Shown here: one piece after another, positions 1 to 6,475 of the stretch
Position numbering within the stretch: position 1 is the first letter of the stretch
Layout: every line of letters starts with the position of its first letter
NCBI GenBank assembly: GCA_030623425.1
Contig: JAUXMA010000024.1
Span: 1-10,954 of the forward strand
Direction: 5' to 3'
Length of the DNA: 10,954 bases
Source of the DNA: Rhodospirillaceae bacterium
GTDB lineage: Bacteria; Pseudomonadota; Alphaproteobacteria; Rhodospirillales; 2-02-FULL-58-16
Translations under genes and position numbers: made by a program
The notes under the pieces: generated by a model
Database searches by the model: none
Told to the model about the DNA's origin: nothing
The model's input: the letters and a program-made list of their open reading frames with translations, nothing else

Positions 1-1932
1 GGCGAGACGATCGAGGCCGGGCCCGCCGATGTGTTCGTCAGTTGGCTGCCCCTTTACCACGACATGGGGCTGATCGGCGCCTGGCTGGGCAGCCTGCACT
101 ACGCCAACCTGCTGGTCATCATGTCGCCGCTGTCCTTTTTGGCCCGGCCGCAGCGCTGGCTTTGGGCCATTCATCGCCATGGCGGAACTTTGTCGGCGGC
201 GCCCAATTTCGCCTACGAGCTGTGCCTGCGCCGAATCGACGACAAGGAACTCGATGGCCTCGACCTGAGGTCCTGGCGCAACGCCTTCAACGGCGCCGAG
301 GCGGTGCGTCCCGAGACGGTAGAGCGGTTTTGCCAACGCTTCGCCAAATACGGCCTCCGCCGCGAGGCGATCATGCCGGTGTACGGACTGGCCGAATCCT
401 CGGTCGGCCTCGCCTTCCCGCCACGCAACCGCGGCCCGCTGATCGACCGCATCCGGCGCGATGATTTCACGGCCTCCGGCGGCGCCGTTCCGGTCGGCGA
501 GGAGGACGCCAAGGCGCTTCGTTTCGTCGCCTGCGGCCGGCCTTTGCCGGGACACCAGATGCGGGTCGTCGACGCCGGCGGCCGCGAGCTTCCCGAGCGG
601 CAGGAAGGGCGTCTTCAGTTCCGTGGCCCATCGGTGACCAGCGGCTACTTCCGCAATCCGCAAGCGACCCGCCGGCTGTTCAAGGGCGACTGGCTGGATT
701 CAGGGGATCGGGCCTACATCGCCGGCGGCGACATCTACATCACCGGCCGCGCCAAGGACATCATCATTCGCGCCGGCCGCAACATCCATCCCGACGAGCT
801 GGAGGAAGCCATCGGCGACGTGCCCGGCATCCGCAAGGGCAACGTCGCCGTTTTCGGCAGCGCCGACCCCGATTCGGGGACCGAGCGCCTGGTCATCCTG
901 GCGGAAACCCGGAAAAGGGGGGCGACGGCGCTGGATCAGTTGCGCGGCAAGCTCAACGCGCTCGCCACGGACCTCACCGGCGGCCCCGCCGACGACCTCA
1001 TCCTGGCGCCGCCGGGCACCGTGCTCAAGACATCGAGCGGCAAGATCCGCCGCGCCGCCAGCCGGGAACTCTACGAGAAAGGCGACATCGGCAGACCGCA
1101 AAGGGCGGTTTGGTGGCAGATAACGCGCCTGGTCCTGGCCGCAACGGCGCCGCGATTGCGCCGGGCGAGAAGCGCCGTGGCGGCGGCACTCTACGCCGCC
1201 TATGCCTGGACTCTGCTGCTGCTGGTGGGTCCCTTCGCCTGGCTGCTGGTCGCCCTTTTGCCGCGGGAGGCTTGGCGCTGGGCCGTCATCCGCGCCACGC
1301 TCGGCTTTCTGGCCTGGGCTTCCGGCACGCCTCTGACGGTGCGGGGGCTGGAGAATCTGCCGCCCAGCGGCCGGCCTTGCGTGTTCGCCGCCAATCACGC
1401 CAGTTATCTCGACGGCGCCGTCATGGTTGCCGCCCTGCCGGGCCGGTTCAGCTTCGTCGCCAAGGCGGAGCTCATCGAACGGTTCGTCCCCCGCCTCTTC
1501 CTGAGCCGCATCGGCACGGAATTCGTCGAACGGTTCGACGCCCACAAAGGCATAGCCGATTCCCGGCGGCTGGCCGGCGTCGTCCGGGGCGGGCGGGCGC
1601 TCTTTTATTTCGCCGAAGGCACCTGCGTCAGGACGCCCGGTTTGCTGCCCTTCCATATGGGCGCTTTCGCGGCGGCGGTGGATGCCGGGGTTCCGGTGGT
1701 TCCCATCACCATCCGCGGCACCCGTTCCATGTTGCGACCGGAATCCGGATATCCCCGCCGTGGGGCGATCACCGTGGTTATCGGCAAACCCCTCGATCCG
1801 CGAGAATCAAAGACGGCCGACGCGTGGACGGCGAGCGTGCAACTTCGCGACGCCGTCCGCCTTGATATCCTGCGCCAATGCGGGGAACCGGATCTGGGAC
1901 CTGAAGATGTCCTGGGGACATATTACAGATGA
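1..1932 (+). CDS. Fatty-acyl-AMP ligase fused to PlsC-type 1-acylglycerol-phosphate acyltransferase (5' end outside window)
   Basis: The gene is partial: the frame is open from base 1, so the GTG at 31 is unlikely to be the true start. Residue numbers count from base 1. The first part is an adenylate-forming enzyme: VSWLPLYHDMGLIG near residue 13 is characteristic of fatty-acyl-AMP ligases, YGLAESS follows near 127, GRAKDIIIRAGRN sits near 250, and the C-terminal catalytic lysine is K348 in KTSSGKIRR. A hydrophobic stretch at about 395-421 probably anchors it in the inner membrane. The last part is a PlsC domain with the HX4D motif NHASYLD (H466, D471) and FAEGT (E539). Family knowledge says the first module activates a fatty acid as acyl-AMP and the second transfers an acyl chain to a glycerophosphate-type acceptor. 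The fusion suggests an activated acyl chain is channelled to lipid synthesis. No carrier-protein domain with a DSL-type serine is visible between the modules. The gene is convergent with the beta-oxidation operon to its right. Confidence 0.85.
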   Translation, partial: GETIEAGPADVFVSWLPLYHDMGLIGAWLGSLHYANLLVIMSPLSFLARPQRWLWAIHRHGGTLSAAPNFAYELCLRRIDDKELDGLDLRSWRNAFNGAEAVRPETVERFCQRFAKYGLRREAIMPVYGLAESSVGLAFPPRNRGPLIDRIRRDDFTASGGAVPVGEEDAKALRFVACGRPLPGHQMRVVDAGGRELPERQEGRLQFRGPSVTSGYFRNPQATRRLFKGDWLDSGDRAYIAGGDIYITGRAKDIIIRAGRNIHPDELEEAIGDVPGIRKGNVAVFGSADPDSGTERLVILAETRKRGATALDQLRGKLNALATDLTGGPADDLILAPPGTVLKTSSGKIRRAASRELYEKGDIGRPQRAVWWQITRLVLAATAPRLRRARSAVAAALYAAYAWTLLLLVGPFAWLLVALLPREAWRWAVIRATLGFLAWASGTPLTVRGLENLPPSGRPCVFAANHASYLDGAVMVAALPGRFSFVAKAELIERFVPRLFLSRIGTEFVERFDAHKGIADSRRLAGVVRGGRALFYFAEGTCVRTPGLLPFHMGAFAAAVDAGVPVVPITIRGTRSMLRPESGYPRRGAITVVIGKPLDPRESKTADAWTASVQLRDAVRLDILRQCGEPDLGPEDVLGTYYR

Positions 1933-2069
1933 TGGTTGATACCATCTCATCGAATGAAAACTACCCTTCCGTCCTTGAATATCCGGTTAGAATCACAAAC
2001 GGCCCCAATCTCCCGCCTCCAATCTGGTCGGCTTTGCCTGTGGCGGCGAGGCGCGGGAAAACGGTCTTT

Positions 2070-4415
2070 TCAGTTCCTCAGCGGCTTGCCGGTTTTGAGC
2101 ATGTGTTTGACCCTGGCGATGGAGGCGGGGTGGCGGGCCAATTTCATGAAGGCGCGGCGTTCCAGGGCCAGCAGGTCGTCTTCGCGCAAAGGCTCGGTGA
2201 TGTCGGTATTGCCGCCGCTCAACACTCCGGCCAGGGCTTTCGCCACCACTTGGTCGTGAGGCGTCGCCTTGCCGGTCTTGCCGAGGCCATCGACGACCAT
2301 GTTCATGGCCGCCCTGGCGGTCCCTCCGGGCAGGAAAATCTCCGCCTCGGCGGGCGGCCGGTAATCCTGGGCCAGCTCCAGGGCCTTGGCCTTGGCGTCG
2401 GCCAACAGGCGGTCCCGGTTCATGGTGATGGCATCGCCGGGACGCAAGTAAAGCAGATCTTCGGCCTCGGCCGCCGACTTGGCCACCGCCGCCATGCCGA
2501 TGGTCTCGAAAACCTTGATCACCGGCGGCATGGGGCCGCCGGGCCGTTGCCGGTCGGCGGTCCAGCGCAGCAGCATCTCCTTGCAGCCGCCCCAGGCCGG
2601 AACGACGCCGACGCCGGTCTCGACGAGGCCGGCATAGGTCTCGGCATGGGCCTGGACGGCGTCGCAATGGAGAAGAATTTCACACCCCCCCCCCAAGGCC
2701 ATGCCGGCCGGCGCTCCGACCACCGGGAAGGGAGCGAATTTCATGGCTTTCAGTGCGTTTTGCCCGCTCCCGAGCAGCCAGCGGACGAAAAACCAGACGT
2801 GCCATTTGGCGGCAATCGACAACAGCCCGATGTTGGCGCCGACCGAAAAATTAGAGCCTTCGTTATAGATCACCATGGCCTTGTAGCCGTTGGCGATGAT
2901 GTTGACGGTGCGGATGGCCTTGCCGATCATCGCCAGGGTCTGGGGATTGATGGAGTTCATCTTGGAATGGAACTCCAGGCAGACGACGCCGTCGCCGATG
3001 TCCCACAGGCTGGCCGAGCGGTTCCTGGCCAGCGGGTTCGTCCGCGCTTTCACGTCGGTGAGCAGCAGCACGCCGTCGGCGCGTTCGACGTCGCGGTATT
3101 CGCCCTCGGGGCCAAGAAATTGCAGCCGGCCGGCGCCTTTCCGGTAGAAGGTCTCCTCGCCCGCCGTTGTCAAGAGTTCGGGAACGGCCAAGCCGTCGCT
3201 TTTTAGTTTTTCCGCCAACCAGGCGGCGCCCAGCTTGTCGATCAGCTCGAAGGGGCCGAACGACCAGTTGTATCCCAGCCGCATCGCCGCATCGACGGCG
3301 GCGATATCGCCGGCAATCTCGGGCGCCAAGTCGGCGGCATAGCTCAAGGTCCGGGAAAGCACCTTCCAGGCGAAGCGCCCGCCCTTGTCGGAATGCGTGA
3401 CCAGGGCCCGGAGTCCGCCTTTCTTCGCCGCCGAAACGCAACCGAGCTTCGGCTTGGCGGCGGCGGCGTACTCGCCGGTGGCGAGATTGATGGCTTCCTT
3501 GACCCTTTTGCCGCCATCCTTGTTGAGCCGGTAAAAACCGCCCTTGCCCTTGCGGCCGGTGTAGCCATCGGCGATCATTTTGGCGATCAATTCCGGCTCG
3601 CGGAAGACGCCGTGAAAGGCGTCGCCCGCCGGCAAGGCCCGGGCCATGCCGCCCAGGACATGCGGCATCAGATCGAGGCCGATCAAGTCCAAGAGTCCGA
3701 AGACGCCGGTCTTGGGAATGCCGACGGGCCGGCCCATCACCGCATCCGCCTCCTCGACGCTGAGCCCCCCCTCCATGGCCTCGACGACGGCGCATTGCAG
3801 CCAGAAAACGCCGATGCGGTTGGCGATGAAACCAGGCGTGTCCTTGGCCATGACGACGCCCTTGCCGAGCCGCTTGTCGGCGAAGGCGCGAATGGCGTCA
3901 ACGGCGCCGGCGCGCGTTTGCGGACCGGCGACCAGTTCCAGCAGCCGCATGTAGCGCGGCGGGTTGAAAAAATGGCTGATCAGGAAATCGCCCAAGAACC
4001 TTTTCGGCATGCCTTTGGCAAGAACGCTCAACGGCAGGGTGGAGGTGTTGGAAGAAACGATGGAGCCCGGCTTGCGGGCCGTCTCGATCTTGGCGTAGAG
4101 GGCACGCTTGATTCCTAAGTTTTCGGCCACGGCCTCGATGATCCAGTCGCATTGGGCCAGCAAATCCAGGTGATCCTCGATATTGCCGGGGGTGATCAGC
4201 TTGGCGTTTCCCTTGTCCATGAACGGGGCGGGATCGGCCTTCAGCAGCTTGCGCAAAGCGTTCTCGGCGATGGCGTTGCGGTTGTCCCCGTCCTCGGCGA
4301 CGATGTCGAGGAGCACCACCGGGATGCCGGCGTTGGCGATGTGGGCGGCGATGCCGGCGCCCATGACGCCGGCGCCGATGACGGCGGCCTTGGAGATCTC
4401 GGCGATCTCCGTCAT
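2070..4415 (-). CDS. fadN: FadN-type 3-hydroxyacyl-CoA dehydrogenase / enoyl-CoA hydratase
   Basis: This 781-residue bifunctional beta-oxidation enzyme hydrates trans-2-enoyl-CoA and oxidises L-3-hydroxyacyl-CoA with NAD+ in the cytoplasm. The N-terminal dehydrogenase has the Rossmann loop GAGVMGAG (residues 14-21), SSNTST (121-126) and the catalytic H148 in ISHFFNPPRYM with E160. The C-terminal crotonase fold, from about residue 470, has the oxyanion glycines in MALGGGCE and both glutamates expected for a hydratase, in GGCE and LVETG. Dehydrogenase-first order and length match FadN/YusL rather than FadB/FadJ, which have the hydratase first. The ATG at 4415 follows the thiolase stop with no gap. 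A GGAGG ribosome site lies inside the thiolase end (4424-4428), 8 nt upstream, so co-translation is likely. A run of ten G on the coding strand falls in the oxyanion-hole codons (see findings). Confidence 0.93.
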   Translation of the reverse strand: MTEIAEISKAAVIGAGVMGAGIAAHIANAGIPVVLLDIVAEDGDNRNAIAENALRKLLKADPAPFMDKGNAKLITPGNIEDHLDLLAQCDWIIEAVAENLGIKRALYAKIETARKPGSIVSSNTSTLPLSVLAKGMPKRFLGDFLISHFFNPPRYMRLLELVAGPQTRAGAVDAIRAFADKRLGKGVVMAKDTPGFIANRIGVFWLQCAVVEAMEGGLSVEEADAVMGRPVGIPKTGVFGLLDLIGLDLMPHVLGGMARALPAGDAFHGVFREPELIAKMIADGYTGRKGKGGFYRLNKDGGKRVKEAINLATGEYAAAAKPKLGCVSAAKKGGLRALVTHSDKGGRFAWKVLSRTLSYAADLAPEIAGDIAAVDAAMRLGYNWSFGPFELIDKLGAAWLAEKLKSDGLAVPELLTTAGEETFYRKGAGRLQFLGPEGEYRDVERADGVLLLTDVKARTNPLARNRSASLWDIGDGVVCLEFHSKMNSINPQTLAMIGKAIRTVNIIANGYKAMVIYNEGSNFSVGANIGLLSIAAKWHVWFFVRWLLGSGQNALKAMKFAPFPVVGAPAGMALGGGCEILLHCDAVQAHAETYAGLVETGVGVVPAWGGCKEMLLRWTADRQRPGGPMPPVIKVFETIGMAAVAKSAAEAEDLLYLRPGDAITMNRDRLLADAKAKALELAQDYRPPAEAEIFLPGGTARAAMNMVVDGLGKTGKATPHDQVVAKALAGVLSGGNTDITEPLREDDLLALERRAFMKLARHPASIARVKHMLKTGKPLRN

Positions 4416-5552
4416 CTACATGGCCTCCAGGATAGTGGCGATGCCCTGGCCGCCGCCGATGCACTGGGTGGCCAGCGCGTATCTCCCCCCTTGCCGCCGC
4501 AACAGCGCCGCAGCCTTGCCGGTGATGCGGGCGCCGGTGGCGCCGAGCGGATGGCCAAGGGCGATGGCGCCGCCATCGATGTTGATCTTGTCGCCGTCCA
4601 GCTTCAGCTTGTCGATGCAGGCAAGTGCCTGGGAGGCGAAGGCCTCGTTGAGCTCGATCACGTCGATGTCGGCGACCTTGAGACCGGCCCGCGCCAGGGC
4701 CTTCTTGGTTGCCGCGACGGGACCGATGCCCATGATTTCAGGCTGGCAGCCGGCCACCGCGACGGCTTTTACGCGGGCCACGGGATCGAGGCCGTTTCGT
4801 TCCGCGTAGTCCTCGCTTACCACCAGCACCGCCGCCGCTCCGTCGGTCAGGGGCGAAGACGTGCCGGCGGTCACCGTGCCGTTTTCGTCGAAGGCGGGCT
4901 TGAGATCGGCCAAGGCCTCCAGCGAGCTGTCGGGACGGATGCAGCCGTCGGTGTCGACCTTGGTTTTGCCCTTCCCGAAGGAGACGATCTCGGCGGCGAG
5001 ATTGCCTTGCTCGCGCGCGGCGGCGGCCTTGACGTGGCTGGCCAGCGCGAAGGCCTCCTGCTCTGCGCGGGAAAGGCCGAATTTGACGGCGACGTTCTCG
5101 GCGGTCTCCCCCATGGGTATGTAGGCCTGGGGATATTTTACATAGAGGCCTGGGTGGGGCAGCGGATTGAAACCCATGATCGGCACCCGGGTCATCGATT
5201 CGACGCCGGCGCAGATGAACACCTCGCCGGCGCCCAAGGCGATGGCGCCGGCGGCCATGTGGATGGCCTGCATGGACGAGCCGCAAAAACGATTGACGGT
5301 GACTCCGGCGACCGATTTCGGCAGGCCGGCGAGAAAAACGGTCAAGCGGCCGACGTTGATCCCTTGCTCGCCCTCGGGGAAGGCGCAGCCGAGGATCAGG
5401 TCTTCGACATCGGCGGGCTTGACGCCGGTTTTTTTCATCAGCCCCTTGACCACCCGCGCGGCCATGTCGTCGGGACGGACTTTCGCCAGCTCGCCCTTGC
5501 CGGCGAAGGTGAAAGGCGAACGGGCGTAGCCGGCGATGACGGCGTTGGTCAT
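4416..5552 (-). CDS. fadA: Acetyl-CoA acyltransferase (thiolase, FadA-like)
   Basis: This 378-residue thiolase cleaves 3-ketoacyl-CoA with CoA to acetyl-CoA and a shortened acyl-CoA, the last beta-oxidation step. Counting from the ATG at 5552, the nucleophile is C90 in VNRFCGSSMQ. The catalytic histidine is H334 in GHPLGATGAR, and the second catalytic cysteine is C364 in TQCIGGGQG. Length and all three motifs are normal, so it should be active. The frame could be extended to a TTG at 5567, but MTNAVIAGYARSPF is a typical family N-terminus, so I chose the ATG. That ATG has no good Shine-Dalgarno sequence and overlaps, as ATGA, the stop codon of the PIN-toxin remnant upstream, so initiation may depend on coupling to that reading frame. 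It forms an operon with the fadN-like gene. A biosynthetic acetoacetyl-CoA thiolase is less likely given the partner. Confidence 0.92.
   Translation of the reverse strand: MTNAVIAGYARSPFTFAGKGELAKVRPDDMAARVVKGLMKKTGVKPADVEDLILGCAFPEGEQGINVGRLTVFLAGLPKSVAGVTVNRFCGSSMQAIHMAAGAIALGAGEVFICAGVESMTRVPIMGFNPLPHPGLYVKYPQAYIPMGETAENVAVKFGLSRAEQEAFALASHVKAAAAREQGNLAAEIVSFGKGKTKVDTDGCIRPDSSLEALADLKPAFDENGTVTAGTSSPLTDGAAAVLVVSEDYAERNGLDPVARVKAVAVAGCQPEIMGIGPVAATKKALARAGLKVADIDVIELNEAFASQALACIDKLKLDGDKINIDGGAIALGHPLGATGARITGKAAALLRRQGGRYALATQCIGGGQGIATILEAM
4424..4428 (-). promoter_or_regulatory. Ribosome binding site of the fadN-like gene
   Basis: The sequence GGAGG on the minus strand lies 8 nt before the ATG at 4415 and inside the last codons of the thiolase gene. 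It supports the chosen start and translation of the second gene from the same transcript. Confidence 0.7.
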
Positions 5553-5746
5553 GTCCACAAAACCCAAAGATCGTAAGGCTCGATGCGCCGGCCGTCGGTG
5601 ATCGGGGTCGGCTCCTTGGCCCGCGCCGGCGCGACCAGCATGCGCTCGAATGGGTCATGGTGATGCGGCGGCAACGCTCCGGCGCGCCGGCCGTGATCGA
5701 TGCGAAAAGGCAATTCCATGACTCCGTTCTCCTCGACGCCGCGGCG
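5549..5746 (-). pseudogene. C-terminal remnant of a PIN-domain (VapC-like) toxin
   Basis: The minus strand in this frame reads RRGVEENGVMELPFRIDHG, then RRAGALPPHHHDPFERMLVA, and ends in DLWVLWT before TGA. From memory of the family, this closely follows the last third of VapC-type PIN toxins, with the core phrase H-x-DPFDRMLVAQA and a terminal I/V-L-W. The aspartate of HDPFERM, one of the conserved PIN acids, is kept. The later stretch TDGRRI has its aspartate shifted compared with the usual T-x-DRR. Full-length members have about 125-130 residues; here a TAA at 5747-5749 precedes the fragment, and the N-terminal acidic residues are absent. An ATG at 5719, preceded by GAGGAG at a 9-nt spacing, could still translate a 56-residue peptide. 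The TGA (5549-5551) overlaps the thiolase ATG. I infer a dead toxin, with the peptide possibly retained as a leader for the thiolase. Confidence 0.68.
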
Positions 5747-5814
5747 TTAGTCAAGTTGGAGCATGTCCATGCGGCAGCTCTCATTATCATTTTTAATATC
5801 CGGTGTCATGACCA

Positions 5815-5924
5815 GAAATTCGGTGACAAATTCGGTGACAGCATACTAATTTACATCTTTCCGCTTGTTTGGAAATGGCAACGCTTTGAAATTAGTATGC
5901 TGTCACCGAATTTCCCGAATTTCC
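5815..5924. repeat. Palindromic element with 25-bp perfect inverted arms (MITE/REP-like)
   Basis: Perfect inverted arms lie at 5828-5852 and 5889-5913 around a 36-nt AT-rich loop. The left arm begins AAATTCGGTGACAGCATACT. Outside the arms, the unit AAATTCGG is repeated once more on each side (left from about 5816, right to 5924), with different spacing on the two sides. From memory, motifs very close to ATTCGGTGACAGTATACTTAATT are common beside REP-associated tyrosine transposases (TnpA_REP, IS200-like) in proteobacteria, so this may be a non-autonomous element of that kind. There is no transposase gene in the window. A T-run after the stem is absent, so it is not a standard terminator. It lies exactly between two truncated toxin genes. 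Confidence 0.75.
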
Positions 5925-5930
5925 ACGCCG

Positions 5931-6017
5931 CGCGCCCATCGCCCGCGCATCATTTCGGCCCGCAAGGCGAATCGGAGAGAGGTTGATCGCCATGACGCAA
6001 GTACGCACGACTCTTAA
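5931..6017 (+). pseudogene. C-terminal remnant of a BrnT-like toxin
   Basis: The plus strand from about 5931 reads RAHRPRIISARKANRREV, then DRHDASTHDS and a TAA at 6015-6017. The phrase R-I-I-S-A-R-K-A-N-R-R-E is the hallmark C-terminus of BrnT-family RNase toxins, which have about 90 residues. Everything before it is missing: upstream the frame runs straight into the palindromic element. The remnant overlaps the start of the helix-turn-helix antitoxin gene by 26 nt, as expected of a toxin-antitoxin pair with the toxin first. I infer a toxin cut off by the element or by an accompanying deletion. The recognition rests on a short stretch, but position, strand and overlap all agree. Confidence 0.62.
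5974..5982 (+). promoter_or_regulatory. Ribosome binding site of the antitoxin-like gene
   Basis: GGAGAGAGG ends 9 nt before the ATG at 5992 and lies within the BrnT remnant. It favours the ATG over the in-frame TTG at 5983. Confidence 0.65.
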
Positions 6018-6348
6018 TGCCGATGGAAGCGTTGTCCCGAAACGAAATGCGGACAAGGCCACCATTGGACGCATCGACAGCAAGCGCGTTGATGCAACCA
6101 CCGAAGATGATATCGCCGACCAGATGGCCGAGGATGAAGAAGCCGCTCGCCGTGACGCGGCGGCATATGCTCGGCGGGTGCGAAAACGCACCGGACTGAC
6201 GCAGGTTGCCTTCGCCGCCCGGATCGGCGTTCCGTTGGATACCGTGCGGAACTGGGAACAAGGCAAACGATCGCCGGCGGGACCGGCCAAGGCGTTGCTC
6301 AAGGTGCTCGACCGCGCCCCGGAAATGACGCTGGCCGCGCTGGAATAG
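5992..6348 (+). CDS. Helix-turn-helix (XRE-type) antitoxin-like protein, apparently orphan
   Basis: This small protein has 118 residues and starts at the ATG at 5992, preceded by GGAGAGAGG (5974-5982) at a 9-nt spacing. A TTG at 5983 would add three residues and is less likely. Residues 1-35 are polar (MTQVRTTLNADGSVVPKR), 36-52 are acidic (VDATTEDDIADQMAEDEEA), and 55-118 form an XRE-type DNA-binding domain with the helix-turn-helix at about 70-91 (TQVAFAARIGVPLDTVRNWE). This layout is familiar from alphaproteobacterial antitoxins paired with BrnT toxins, where the protein would neutralise the toxin and repress its own operon. The toxin is reduced to a C-terminal scrap just upstream, so this gene may be a leftover, an anti-addiction antitoxin or a plain regulator. 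The gene itself looks intact. Confidence 0.8.
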   Translation: MTQVRTTLNADGSVVPKRNADKATIGRIDSKRVDATTEDDIADQMAEDEEAARRDAAAYARRVRKRTGLTQVAFAARIGVPLDTVRNWEQGKRSPAGPAKALLKVLDRAPEMTLAALE

Positions 6349-6475
6349 CCGTTCGACCCCGACCGCCTGACCCTCCTGCTTATCTCGTCCGGACTGCCGA
6401 GGGGTCAATCGATACTGGCGGCGACGCACTTTTCACACAACGGCGACACACGGGCGGCGAATTCGCGGTCATGTC

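Noticed and set aside
1931..1946. Six-base stem GATGGT/ACCATC with a four-base loop just after the acyl-AMP ligase stop, as a possible terminator.
   Set aside because: The stem is short, not GC-rich, and has no following T-run, so a terminator call is not justified.
1929..3206. Long open frame on the plus strand opposite the fadN-like gene.
   Set aside because: It is the antisense shadow of a gene with intact catalytic motifs, and its translation is low-complexity and matches nothing I know.
4152..5576. Long plus-strand open frame opposite the thiolase.
   Set aside because: It is a GC-rich antisense shadow; the minus strand carries all thiolase catalytic motifs.
5747..5809. Twenty-codon minus-strand frame before the PIN remnant, read as a possible antitoxin.
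   Set aside because: It is too short and AT-rich, with no antitoxin motif. Its last codons may simply be the mutated continuation of the toxin gene.
5657..5986. Plus-strand 109-residue frame crossing the palindromic element.
   Set aside because: It has no ribosome site or recognisable motif, and it runs antisense to the PIN remnant and across the repeat.
6366..6407. Loose inverted repeat TGACCCTC / GAGGGGTCA after the antitoxin gene, a possible terminator.
   Set aside because: It has a bulged short stem, a loop over 20 nt and no T-run.
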